64,000 nucleotides of DNA. Origin: Marsupella aquatica. Lineage: Eukaryota; Marchantiophyta. Under the pieces are notes generated by a model. That model searched no databases. It saw nothing but the letters and a program-made list of their open reading frames with translations, and was not told where the DNA came from. Shown one piece after another: positions 47,644 through 58,885 of the stretch (positions are counted from its first letter, which is position 1; the number at the start of each line of letters is the position of its first letter). Location of the stretch: assembly GCA_973895155.1 (NCBI GenBank), contig OZ316891.1, positions 5,456,001-5,520,000 on the forward strand, in the 5' to 3' direction. Made by a program: the position numbers and the translations under genes.

Positions 47644-50600
47644 ATGGAGGGCGGTACTGTACAGTTTCTTGTCTTCCTTTTGATCATCATCCTCATCAAG
47701 GAGAGTTGGGGTGCCAATGCTGTGAGTTTGGATGTTTATCCTCGGTCCATGAGCAAGTCTGGAGACACCGTGACAGTATCTTGGGCAGGTGTCACAGCTC
47801 CGTCAGAACTGGACTTTCTTGGGATATACACTCCTCCAGACTCGGAACATGAGAATTTCATTGGCTGGATAGCGCTTTCCTCGTCTCAAGGATGGGAGTC
47901 GGGGTCGGGCACTGTGGACATTCCTTTGGTGAACATGAGGACGCCGTATCAGTTTCGCTTGTTTGGTGGAAAAGCAATCAAGAATGTGAGCGAATCGACA
48001 CCCGTGGATGAGGATGGAGATCCAATTCCAACAACAGACGCCTTCCTGACTTCGAGTGTCACCATTCAATTCACAAACTATAACGAGCCTACTCAAATTC
48101 ATCTCGCTCTGACTGCGAACGCCATGGAGATGAGGGTCATGTTTGTAACTAGGGACGCAATTCAGAGCCTTGTCAAATATGGAGATGAAAGCTCACGTCT
48201 GAACTCGGTGTCCAGGGCATCAGCTGAGACATATCGTCAGGCGCACATGTGTGACTCCCCTGCAAATTCTCCTCATGGCTGGAGAGACCCAGGCATTATC
48301 CACGATGCAGTCATGGAGAAGCTTGCTCCAGGAAAACGCTACTTTTATCAGGTTGGTCTTGGGATCTTGCGCTACCTCTTGACGCCATCCCTTTACTCCA
48401 GAGATCTCTCTTCACATCTATCCTGGACGAAGTGAACGGTTTACGAACCACAAACTCAGTGAGCAGCAATGCCTTTGCCCGTTGTCTCGATCTTTTTGGG
48501 GTCGATGCAAGTAGGGCTTGTACGAATAGCCTGTAGTAGAAAACCTACGAGTAGAACATCGATCGAATAGTTCTCTGCAACGAGGTGTAAGATAATGACT
48601 ACGAATGTCTATTAATTGCTCTGGTAAACGATTATGACTCGGCTGCAAGTGGGGCCGGTCGTGCGTTTGCATTTTTGACTCGAGGAGCTGATGTCTCATC
48701 TGCTCAGAATTTCTTAGTTGGTCCGCCATTGTCAGTCAACATTCAGGTGGCGAGCTATGTACATTTCTAATCCCATGGCCAGATTGGGTTCCCGGGATTG
48801 CAAATTTAATTCGTTCCCTTCATTCCTCCATAAGCAGCCTTGTTGATGGGCTCGGTAATATTTTGGAGTACTTGGCGTATGCTGTCGATTGTCTGTCTGA
48901 AAGTTCCGGCAAGGGCTGGTTCCTACAGCGAAGTATGGTGATTGCAATGTTTGGTGTGGATGCAATATCGCGTTTGATGTATCACCTTGCGTCTTCTCGT
49001 GGAAGAAGAACGTCCAGCTGACTGGTGTCTTTCAGTTACTCCACACCTCACTTCACAAATTCCTGCAGTCGGTGTGTTCTTGAATGTACTGAGTTCAATC
49101 ATACCTTCTTTTTGGAAGTGGGAGCTCTACAAAATACCGCAAAAGCCAGCTCATTGGTTTTTGTCAAAGTTACTCTCCAGCTTACTTGAGATTTCTGCGC
49201 TTTGTTCGTGGATATAAAGAGTTCATCTACGCCTTTCTTCCGATAGTAGTAAGGACCGGTGTGAAGTGGTGTACAAATAGCCACCATCTTACTTTCCTTC
49301 AGGTTGGTCAGTGTTCTTTCCCAGTCGAGTCTTAGTCTTCTTCTCGGTTTGGCGGATCGGGGAATAACTCTCCCTCACACACAACACACTATCTCTGTCT
49401 GGCTGTCTGTCTGTCTCTCGTCCTCACATACAGACTGATTTTCCTTCGGCTCCTGGAGAGCTAATTGTTCACCTATAGGTGTTATGCAGTTGATGCTGCG
49501 ATCGTATTTGTTAACTAATGGTTGTTTCCCTCTTTCTGGCCAGGTTGGCAGCGAACAAGGAGGATGGAGTGATGTTTACAGTTTTGTGCTCCCAGATGCA
49601 TTCGCTGACGAAACAGATGCACTGCTTTTCGGAGACATGGGAACGACTGCCCCTTACAAAACCTTCTTGTGGCTGCAAGCCGAAAGTGAACGGACTCTGT
49701 ACTGGTTGCAAAGAGATATTCAAGAGCTTGGGGACAAGGCGGTCTTCATATCTCACATAGGGGATATAAGCTACGCAAGGGGGTACGAATGGTTGTGGGA
49801 TGAGTTTTTTCATCGGATTCAACCTGTGGCCTCACAAGTTGCTTATCATGTTTGTATTGGTAATCATGAATACGACTGGCCCTTGCAGCCGTGGAAACCA
49901 GACTTCGCAAGTTATGGTACTGATGGCGGTGGTGAGTGTGGTGTGCCATACAGCTTGAAATTTCACATGCCTGGCAACTCTTCCTTGGCAACAGGGAACT
50001 CTGCCCCTGCAACCCGCAACCTGTACTACTCTCTTTCAGTTGGGGTGGTTCATTTCTTGTACTTTTCGACGGAAACCAATTTCTTATCAGGCAGTGAGCA
50101 GCATACTTTTATTGAGGAGGACCTGAGGAATGTAGATAGAGGAAGAACTCCGTTTGTCGTTGTCCTTGGTCACCGACCCATGTACACCACCGATATGGAC
50201 AAGGGCTCAACATTCTTGTTCAAGGTTAAGATGATTGAGAATCTTGAGCCATTGTTTCTCAAGTACAATGTGAACCTAGTACTTTGGGGTCATGTGCACA
50301 AGTATGAGCGTACTTGTGCCATCCAAAACTTCACGTGTCCGGACACAAACTCCTCAACTACTTCGCCTCAGCCACCGGTGCATGTTGTTATTGGCATGGG
50401 AGGACAAGACTGGCAACCTTCATGGGAGCCTCGAGGAAGCCATCCAGAAGACCCAATCTTTCCCCAGCCCATGTGGTCTCTTTATCGAAGTTCTGAGCTT
50501 GGATACGTGAGACTCCATGCGACAAGATCGTTATTAACTTTGTCATACATCGGTAACCATGATGGACAAATTCATGATGTTCTGGAGGTCCACTCAAATC

Positions 50601-50794
50601 ACGAGTCCTCCTGTGTCTCTTGTCGTGAAAGCAGGTGGCAGTGGTATGTGTGTTTCGCGTTGTTTGCATTCGGTGTGGCTATTTTAGCTGCTACCATCAA
50701 GACCTGCCTTGCTAGGCGGCTGTCTCGATTGCAGCATGCTGTGCCGCTGAAAACTGCCTTTACTGAACTGAGAAGTTATGATGCCACTTTGTAA
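47644..50794 (+). CDS. Purple acid phosphatase, PAP2/PAP9-like, with C-terminal membrane anchor
   Basis: Two exons, 47644-48351 and 49544-50794, phase 0, 652 residues (Arabidopsis PAP2 is about 656). The ATG at 47644 opens onto a hydrophobic signal segment ([18 protein letters not shown]). An Ig/fibronectin-like domain follows ([18 protein letters not shown]) and then the metallophosphatase domain. All five metal-binding motifs are seen: GDMG (D267), [23 protein letters not shown] and [21 protein letters not shown] and PGNSS are typical of the PAP2/PAP9 group. Residues about 603-621 ([19 protein letters not shown]) form a membrane helix followed by a short basic tail. Family role: dinuclear metal hydrolysis of phosphate esters. 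Arabidopsis PAP2 is tail-anchored on plastids and mitochondria; by analogy this one may be too, but the hydrophobic N-terminus also allows ER entry. The 1.19-kb intron shows no other feature. Confidence 0.93.
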
Positions 50795-53544
50795 GATAGT
50801 TTGTGGCTGGCTGCAAAAACAAGGCTCTTGTTTCCCAATTCGTTTCGGGGTAGGGAATAACAGGCAGTCCCGCATATTGCGGTGGAGGGGCACCAGTCTC
50901 CTTCGAGCTGCTACGGGTCGCTAGGACTCCATTGTATATACTGAGGATGTAAACTACTGTTGAGGCACGGGGATGAAGGGAATAGGAGGGGATCATTGTC
51001 CTCACAATTGCAACCGGTTTGACAGGGATATTGAACCGACTTGAAGATAGTCCATTTCCATGCGACGTTGGACCTCGTAAGACTGCAACATTACGCCTGG
51101 TCTTACTTAAGATCCTCGCAAATTTTACTAACATCCATGTTTCCGAAATCTGGAAGGAGTGGATTAAGGGTTTTCCTTATCGAGCCAGTTTTGCAATTTG
51201 GAACAGCTACCAATTGAGTAGTGAACCATATCTGTACATACGACACGTTCCTTACAGCACATCACAAGAAAAGACACCCTTTTGGTAGGCTTTCAGTTTC
51301 AAGGCATTGCTTTCGACTCTTACATCTGAGCATTGTGTTATCTCAAGAAAACCGCATGCTGGCAATTATTACGCAAACAAGATTGTATTCTTTGCCTGAT
51401 TTTTTTTATGGCATGCACTTTCTGCCAATTCTGCCTGATCCAACATTTGGTGAAGTGTCGTCTAGCCGATGGGCATCTTGATCCTACATTTTTTGAAACG
51501 GCCAAAATGTATTTACTTGTTCTCCATTGTTATTTTGTTTGTAGTGCATGATGGAAACTAGATGGCAGCACAGGTCTTTTCGATCACTGTTTCGATCAGC
51601 ATCCGAGGAGTTGACCTCCCTTCCGGATTGGTCAATGGATCCCGGAATCGCTTGACAGGGGAGCCAGACTATGATAATGCCTGTCGTTCGGACTCCAGGT
51701 CAGACAAGTGAATCTTGCCCAGACTTCCCTCTTTTGCACATTCACGGATACGGTTTTTTTCGAACTTCTTTTAATGGCAGAGACCTGAGTATGGAAAAAG
51801 GGTGAGAAAATCTATCCGTAGCACCACACATCATTTTAGAAACACAATCACTGTTGGGGGCTACTGTTTAACCTAGGCCAGTGACTTATCACGATTCACG
51901 TTATACAATCAAATTGAAAGTTGATATTGGAATGTTCTTCAGGGTCTTGAGAGTTCTGGTAGGAGAAGCGTATTTTTCGGTGCCGTTAATCATGGTAGGT
52001 CTTCTATACGTTGGTCTGGACCCATACAATCAAACTGTAAGATGGGTAGTGGGAACTCCTCGAGTCGGTGTTGAGAATCTAAGCTTATCACTGGGTGCTG
52101 TAAAGCATGGAAAGTCTTATTCCTCGTGCTCTGGACCCATCAATAGTATTGAGTGACCTTTCTGTAAAAGCTTGAGTTTTCTTTCTTACCCTTTCATTTC
52201 CAGTTTTACATCACAGGTAAATGGACTTGTCTGTCGCATCAACGTAACTGGTATTGAGGACCTACCCACTGATTTTCGACATCAAGCTCTGAAGTATCGG
52301 GCTTCTTGTGCGAATTTATATATCTTGTCTACAGAAGCCTCTTCAATTTGCATTATGATGATTTGAATTACTCCTTGATGCTCCAAATTCATGTCATGGA
52401 AGCCTGAACCCGTTGCTGACATGAAGGCAAAACTCCTCTAAAGAGTAAGCAGACACATCGCTATTCGTTGCGGAGTGCTCTGGAAGCTAGGACATGCACA
52501 AAGTGTACTTCCATGACCATTGTTGGCATCTTAGGGACCCCAGTGCATCAAACACAATGGAACTCTACTATAATCTATTCAAAAATAGGAAAGCCAATTT
52601 CCACAATTAAGGCTTGTTAGTGACGACTGCAAACTCTGGCTTAAGAGAAGATATGAAACTACCAACTAGTCAAACAGCACGTAGAGAAAGTGTTAAAATC
52701 ACTAAACCTGGAGCTAATCAGCACACAGAACAAGATCCTAAATCATCACCAACAAACAATATTGTCGGTCTAGTCAGCGGAAGAGTGCACCGGAACACAA
52801 GTACGCGTTTCCACAGCAGTCTAGTGAATACTCTGGCTGAGACTCTAGAACCACAGGCTGCAAAGCGAATTGGTATGTTCAGTATGTGTTGCAAATTGTT
52901 GTATCTAACTAGCTTTCCACATAGAGAGGCAATCTCAATAAGAGGATTATGCCCAAAACTTAGCGTCTATCAAATCTTACTCCCATTCACATCTCTTAGT
53001 GTCGTCATTTGGGACCATGCATCTCATGAATCTCCCGACTCGGATTCATTGTCAACGGAATCTCCAAACTGTTAGACTAAATAATGTTTGATTTTTGGCT
53101 CTGCGTGTATGCGGCCCAAAAAGACGGAATAGCAACTCCTAACTCCGAAATCCAAACTGGCATGATCATCGAGGAAGACAAACTGAAGATATACCACTAG
53201 AAATTGCATTAGCCCTGTGAAGGAACTCATCAAACAATCTCTCTCTTTTGGCCAATACACCCTGGCAGATGAGAGAACAATCGGGACCACACAGTGAAAT
53301 CTTCAAGAGAAAATCCTTTTAACATTCTAACGGCAAGACAATCTATCCGTGTTAAGCCAATTCAGGGAAAATTTCACGTCCTTACAAGAGAGGAGCAAGA
53401 GGATGGCATACAAACCACTTTGAACACTGAAGCAGCTGACAATTGCTGACCCCTGTTCTTAAGAGATAGGTAAATTTCAGCACTGACGAAGGTTCCCAAA
53501 TCAGAATTTGAGCATAAAGAGGGAGAGTTTGATCAGATATAAAC
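50795..53544. other. Intergenic between PAP and DHAR
   Basis: No gene recognised. The first few hundred bases should be the PAP 3' UTR. A frame at 52614-53075 (+) without an early ATG looks protein-like up to about 52872, where AATTGGTATGT could be a splice donor; its family is unknown and it may be chance. Confidence 0.35.
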
Positions 53545-53550
53545 TTTATT
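53545..53550 (-). terminator. AATAAA polyadenylation signal for DHAR
   Basis: TTTATT on the plus strand, that is AATAAA on the coding strand, 136 bases beyond the DHAR stop. The position suits a plant 3' UTR; no cleavage site is evident. Confidence 0.5.
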
Positions 53551-53685
53551 GATCTTTACAATTACAACTTGCTCCTGGCAATACGCTTCTTCGCTCTAGC
53601 TGGTCATGCTGCGGTAGGGCTAACATAGACAGCATTCAGCTCATTCTTGGCAAAATTTCATGCACATACATGGACAACGGCCAGC

Positions 53686-54591
53686 TCATGCCGCCAACAC
53701 TTTCGCTTCCCAGCCCTTGACCACAAAAGCTTCTTCGGCTTTAGTCTTTACAAAACTTTCACGTGAAAACAGAGCCTCAATGTAGCTATGCAGGTGGGTC
53801 AAATCTGTAGGAATTGACCACTTCTTGTAATATCCCAAGGCGATCTTGAGGTGGTATAGTTTCGGTGCCAGTCCAAGGTCCAAGGCAGAAATCTTCTCTC
53901 CGTTCAGATACGGACCATGATCCTTCAAGTATGCGTCTAGTGCTTTGAGCTCCTCCACGAGAGCCTGCTCTTTGCCATCACTGGGATCCTTGCTGACCAA
54001 GAATTGCACAAATGCCCCAAAAAGCTTGCCTCCAACTGGGGCTGGAGGAGCTGCAAGAGTTGGCTCAGGAAACTTCTTCTCCAGAAGTTCTGTGATCACA
54101 TCCGAGTCAGCAACCCACTTCCCCTCGTCCTTGATCACCGGAACCTTCCCTTCCGGATTGGCTTCCAAGAACCAGGCCGGCTTGTTAGAGGTGTCAATGT
54201 ACTTCGCTTCATATGGGACACCCTTCTCCTCCAATGTCAGCAGCACCCTCTGAGAAAATGGGCAATCCCCCAGTTGATCCGGGTGCCCAGTAGCCGCCTT
54301 CACGAGGACCTCCACAGGAGCAGCCATGGAAACCACTTCGTTCTTCCTCCCTCCCACGACCCTCGAAGAGCTCTTCCGAGCTGAAACCCGGATCGACAAA
54401 CCCCACACAGAAGACGACGAAGGGGACACCGACAGCCTTGAGTTGGTAAATCCCGAAGACACAGCAATCGGAGGAGTGGCAAGAAGATTGGAGGAAGGCA
54501 CCCACAAACGCTGCTTGGCCAAAGACGAGTGGAGATTTCGCACAGCACCCACAGTAGCAGCAGATGACGAGACCTGCTGGAGCACCCGCAT
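53686..54591 (-). CDS. DHAR: Dehydroascorbate reductase, plastid-type, intronless
   Basis: A single 301-codon exon. Residues 1-88 are rich in Ser, Arg and Val with few acids, as in a chloroplast transit peptide. From M89 the mature GST-like protein begins (PVEVLVKAATGHPDQLGDC). The catalytic cysteine is C110 in GDCPFSQR, the DHAR motif in a thioredoxin fold, with the GSH-contacting block GKVPVIKDEGKWVADSDVI. The helical C-terminal domain has GPYLNGEKISALDLGLAPKL. It reduces dehydroascorbate to ascorbate using glutathione in the ascorbate-glutathione cycle. Length and order match plastid DHAR3-type enzymes. The start ATG at 54591 gives the full transit peptide; M89 (54327) could start a cytosolic form. 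Lack of introns is unlike the other genes here and suggests a retrocopy origin or intron loss. An AATAAA follows the stop. Confidence 0.95.
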   Translation of the reverse strand: MRVLQQVSSSAATVGAVRNLHSSLAKQRLWVPSSNLLATPPIAVSSGFTNSRLSVSPSSSSVWGLSIRVSARKSSSRVVGGRKNEVVSMAAPVEVLVKAATGHPDQLGDCPFSQRVLLTLEEKGVPYEAKYIDTSNKPAWFLEANPEGKVPVIKDEGKWVADSDVITELLEKKFPEPTLAAPPAPVGGKLFGAFVQFLVSKDPSDGKEQALVEELKALDAYLKDHGPYLNGEKISALDLGLAPKLYHLKIALGYYKKWSIPTDLTHLHSYIEALFSRESFVKTKAEEAFVVKGWEAKVLAA

Positions 54592-55069
54592 CTCTTCTCT
54601 CTCTCTCTGTGTCTATTCTCTTATTCGAGAAAGTGAACTAGCACTGCTAATCGTCTGTACTGCACGATTGTTATGCTTGAGCACGAGTTCTACAGTAGGA
54701 TTGTGTGAGCATCCGAGGCCAAGGCCAGACAGAGATCTGTACAATTCATTTGCAGTAAGGAAATTTTGGTGGAGTGTTCCCTGTAATGAATGTCAGTGAG
54801 CTGACAACAAGTCCTTTGCATCTTTGTCCAAGTTCAAGCAAGCTTGTCCACATACAGTGCACAGACTACTGGCTATGGCTGCGGTGATCCGCTCTGTGTG
54901 TGGTACGACTATGATCCTGTAGGTATCAATTATGATTTTTGCCTTGAACTTCGATTATTATATAATAATACGTTCGTACGGCCCAACAGACGTAATGATA
55001 TCTTGGTCATAACCACGTCAGAAGACGGGGAAGACCGGTATCAGACCAGCTTTTTTTTAGTGGAGAAAA
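54592..55069. other. Upstream region of DHAR
   Basis: Begins with a CT-rich stretch (54592-54625, CTCTCTCTCTCTCTGTGTC), plausibly 5' UTR or promoter of DHAR on the minus strand. No gene seen. Confidence 0.35.
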
Positions 55070-55345
55070 TTCCCCGAATTACACCTCCCCAAACATCTTT
55101 CGGGTCACTTTTGGCTAAAATTAGCCAGTGTTTCACCTAATCATTAGCCCCATTAGTCAGAAACTAATAGTCATCCTTAAATATACCTTATAATATAGGC
55201 ATATCTAATGGTCAACCTTAAATATAGGGATATCTGACGAACAGGAACGTAATTGAAAGGGAAATTTTTTGAGCATCTTCTCCTTCACATAGTTTACATT
55301 GGCCACAGTGGCTACAAAAGTAAGATCCTTAAAAAATAGGATGAT
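55070..55345. repeat. Dispersed AT-rich repeat family, copy D
   Basis: Shares the ordered blocks ATTAGCC(A/C), CCCCATTAG, GTCATCCTTAAAT, ATCTAATGGTCA, GAGCATCTTCTCCT and TTGGCCACAGTGGC(T/A)A with the copies at 41.6-42.0 and 44.8-45.6 kb. Confidence 0.45.
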
Positions 55346-56390
55346 AATCAGACCCCAAACCAGACAAATGACCCATACTCCGTGACCAGACAAATGACCA
55401 ATACCTCCTGACGAGACCTAATGCTGGTTGCAGTGAGACTGACTGCAGGCTATGTTTGAGACCCGTTGTTAATGAGCAAGATTGTTGTACTCTACCGTAG
55501 TATGCCAACCCCCTTTGTGGGCCACCCATACAATATACTTGATTAACCCAGGTGCTGGACCCCCTTTGTGGGCCACTCATGTTGTATGACTTTTTGGATG
55601 TAATTCAATGAGTTTTTTCAAGGCAAAAAAAGAAGCTTGTTGTACTATGTATATATTATAGCACTGTTACAAGGCATTATTAAGATGAGATATTAAGTTC
55701 AACTTTTGAGAAGCTATTAGTACCCAGAATACTCTGGTAACAGGTCCTTATACGCTAAATTAAAGGCCTGTAGGGTTTCTATATGTACTGATAAAACATC
55801 AAAGTATTTTCATATTTGAGCTGATCAAAATCTTGGATGTGCATTCTTCTCTAGAAATGCCCTGAAAATTACAAAGAGAAAAATTACAAAAGGAAAAACA
55901 GGGAAAATCAAAAACCAAGTTTGTGCAAACATTTGTTAACAAGGAAGATTACTCTAGTATGCCGATCAAAACCAAGCTGCAAACTTAGTTAGAGGGTTCC
56001 CTCACCAGTGAATAAACAAAGTTACACGCTTAGTTTCTGTTAAAGAAATTAAACAAATTGCTTTAGAGCTTTTGCTTTGGGAGAAAAATGTCTGTAATCT
56101 TTTGGAAGTGGACATATCATAGTCGTCCCACTGAAATAATTCCAAGGTCCTAGGATTTGTTATGTATCCAAAAAGTAGGGTTACCATGTGCTCCAACCAT
56201 ATATAATTGCAATGGACAGGGGACATTCCACAATATCCATGATCTTATAGCATGATCAACTGCACTAGTTTGCAAAGTCGGTTGTTAAAAGTAAGAAGTC
56301 CAAATATTTCTGAGCTACATCACTACTGTTGTCAGCAAGCCATGGCTATGAAAAAAACCTGCCGCACAACAGTTTGGGTCCCATTAACTG
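55346..56390. other. Intergenic, AT-rich
   Basis: No gene recognised. CCCCTTTGTGGGCCAC(C/T)CAT occurs twice (about 55510 and 55560), a small tandem duplication. Confidence 0.4.
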
Positions 56391-56571
56391 CACATCAAAA
56401 TATGACATATCCAGAGTATGCCATAGCTCTATACCATGATAAACTCCCATTATTTTCTTTAAATCACTGAGTGCAGAGTACGACATAGCTCCATACCATG
56501 ATAAACCCCCATTTTTTTTCTTTAATTCAGTGAGTGCACACAGTATATTATCACATTTTGATGTGTGATTA
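56391..56571. mobile_element. MITE-like short element, copy 2
   Basis: Starts CACATCAAAATATGACATAT and ends CACATTTTGATGTGTGATTA, the same terminal sequences as the element at 7875-8062, with an unrelated interior made of a tandem duplication. It lies about 320 bases downstream of the first dioxygenase gene's 3' end (that gene is on the minus strand). Confidence 0.45.
56413..56538. repeat. Tandem duplication, 2 x about 62 bp
   Basis: 56413-56474 and 56475-56538 share AGAGTA(T/C)G(C/A)CATAGCT, ATACCATGATAAAC(T/C)CCCAT and a CTTTAA(A/T)TCA(C/G)TGAGTGCA end, with about 85 percent identity by eye. Confidence 0.85.
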
Positions 56572-56892
56572 GCAAACAAAACTTTGTTTGTGGCATGCAA
56601 AACACGTACCTCCAATTAGCCCGGGGATATGAGGGTTGGTCCCTTTGGAAAGGTAAATCTCTTGGTATTGAACTGTCAAGTCAGCCATGAGCGTACCAGA
56701 TATATTAAATTCTTGCTTAGACAGAAGAGATATGGATCTACTCCTCTTGCCGTAGCAATTATTTGGATTTAGGTGTCTCAACATAGGTCAAGAGTAGTTC
56801 TGTCATATCTATATACAATACAATTGGTGTGTAGCATCTTGTAGAGGTAGACTTTGTACAATGGCTCTATTTGGATCGACAATGCCTCAGTT

Positions 56893-58885
56893 TCATATAT
56901 CATTGTTGATTTCGTAATCATCTATCTGAAGGTTCGTTCCAAGCTGCTCGATGTTCCCTGCCGTCCTCCTGCTAACAAAGTATCCGTAATTGTAGCGATT
57001 ATATTTGGGAAGTTCGCCATCATGCAGCAACTCTGGCACTGGATAAATGTCTGTGGTTGGGGTAGGACCTAGAAAAAGGGGAAACGAGAATCGCGCTTTG
57101 TTCTCGTTCACCACCACTTGGTGCTCAATACTACGATACCTCTTGTTGGTCCAGACCTGCACGCATGCAAACAACACCACAGCTCAATAGTTACCGAGGT
57201 GCAGAAACATTCACAAAATTTTTGCTATTGTATATGAGATTGCAGGCTTGACAATCTATACACTGCCGGTTGCTTTGAGGTGAAGAAAAATTCACAAAAT
57301 GTAGTCCGGTTATGAGATTGTAAGCTTTGCAATCTCCACACTGAGGATGCTGTTTGCTTCGACATCGAAGAAAAATTCACAAAACTTTTGCTATTATGCC
57401 ATTGTAAGCTTTGCAATCTCTACACGACGCCAAAGAGATTTAATGGAATCAACAAACATTTACATGTGTTCTAGTAACATTGTAAGTTTATAACTTAGTT
57501 TTCTACAGTTCGCAGGATGCAAGCTATGTCGCACAAATTTAGATATATACTGTAGGAGCGGTGTTTTGTTCCCAATGTCCAATACAAATGCTGTATGTTA
57601 TTTTAAGCACCTAGAATTTTCTGCAAGCCCAAACTGCTGCACGATAACTTGGAAGGAACAGCCAAGTAGCTAGGGAGGAAGAGCATACCTGAAACAAATC
57701 ACCGAGGTTGATGACGAAGGCATCTCGCCTGGGTTTCACCCCAATCCAGTCCCCGTTCTTGCTGCGGACCTGAAGCCCTCCCGTCTCGTCCTGAACCAAT
57801 ACTGTCAGAGCACTGCCATCTCTGTGCCTACTTACTCCAAGAGCGAGACCTGGGATTGGGCACGGTGGGTAGTAGTTCAGTCGGATTGCTCCACTGTTGT
57901 GCGGTTCGAAGTACGGTACGAAATGGTCCTCAGGTAGGCCTAGGCTCCGAGTGATCAGTTTCAACAGCTTGAATGCCAGGCCTTCCGTTGCCTTGGAATA
58001 CTCCTCACAAGCTTCCCTGCAACAAGAATGGGTATGGGTCATTAGAATCTTTTAGAATCCAAAGAGATGCCTGCTGATACGAGAATGGAAGCCGTTTCAT
58101 ACATTAAGAGTTTTACGAGTGCTTGACATTATAACTTGTCATACAATGGGTCATTTCTGTTGATCGACTTCTATAACTTACTGCAAGAATCTGAAAATTG
58201 ATTTGACTTGAAAAATCTTGAAAGCGCAGCCAGAGAACGGTTTAAAAGAGTGGCATTCTCGTCGTGATCGAACAGAATAATAGTCCTAAGTTTAGGACCA
58301 TACACACTTAGGACACAGATCCACTCCTTACCGAAATCCTTCAGGTTTCTGAGGCCACTGATTCTGCAAGTTGTACTTAGTAGTGTAGACAGAATCCGAA
58401 TCATGCGGTGGTCTGAGTTTGAAGTCGAACACCTCCTTCCAGTCTCGATGTTCCTTGGTGTACTCCTGATGAAAGTAGCCAGTTGGTTGAGTCTTGGTTC
58501 GAGTGATCGTTTTCTTCTCCTCGAGAGGCAGCAAGAAGAACGCCAGCGCTTCCTTCTCTAGGGTGTCCACGATGCTCAGAGGCACACCGTGGTTGATGAC
58601 TTGGAAAAAACCCCAATGCTTGGCCGCACTTCCAATCTGATCCACCACCTTCCGTGTCCCCACTTCGTCGCCGTTAAGAATGGGCTGCAGGTCTATCAAG
58701 GGAATTTGCTCTTCGGTCGACTCGAAGAACTCATCGTGCTTGGTTTTGGGCCGGAATTCTGGGTCAAGCACAAACTCTGGGTCTGTCGGGTCGAGTACTG
58801 CTCGATCAATTTTCAGTTTCTCGAAGGTACGGTCCAGCTCTGGGTGGGCGTTAGCTGCAGTGTCCACTTTGCCTTCGAGTCCCAT
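56893..58885 (-). CDS. 2-oxoglutarate/Fe(II)-dependent dioxygenase, At3g19000/At3g19010-like, copy 1
   Basis: Exons 58885-58332, 58016-57689 and 57156-56893, GT-AG, phases 2 and 0, giving 381 residues. The N-terminal DIOX_N domain shows IPLIDLQPIL and HWGFFQVINHGVPLSI; the linker HRDWKEVFDF is shared with the At3g19000/19010 group. The catalytic jelly-roll domain has LNYYPPCPIPGLALG, the iron ligands H249-R-D251 (RHRDGSALTVLVQ) and H306 (RSIEHQ), and the 2-oxoglutarate contact R316-F-S318. All four key positions are kept and the length is normal, so it should be an active soluble oxygenase. The substrate is unknown; the wider class oxidises hormones, flavonoids and other small molecules. It is the divergent partner of the gene at 61679-63541 and shares its intron positions. 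Intron 2 holds a tandem repeat. Confidence 0.93.
57205..57425. repeat. About 80-bp tandem repeat, three copies, in intron 2 of dioxygenase copy 1
   Basis: Three units share AAATTCACAAAA(T/C), TATGAGATTG(C/T)A(G/A)GCTT or a close variant, and GCAATCT(C/A)(T/C)ACAC. Unit starts lie near 57209, 57289 and 57372. The repeat accounts for much of the 532-bp intron. Confidence 0.7.

Noticed and set aside
49511-50012. Minus-strand ORFs across the PAP gene
   Set aside because: Shadows of the PAP exon 2 coding frame.
54326-54799. 157-codon plus-strand ORF
   Set aside because: Antisense to the DHAR transit peptide region, continuing into its upstream flank.
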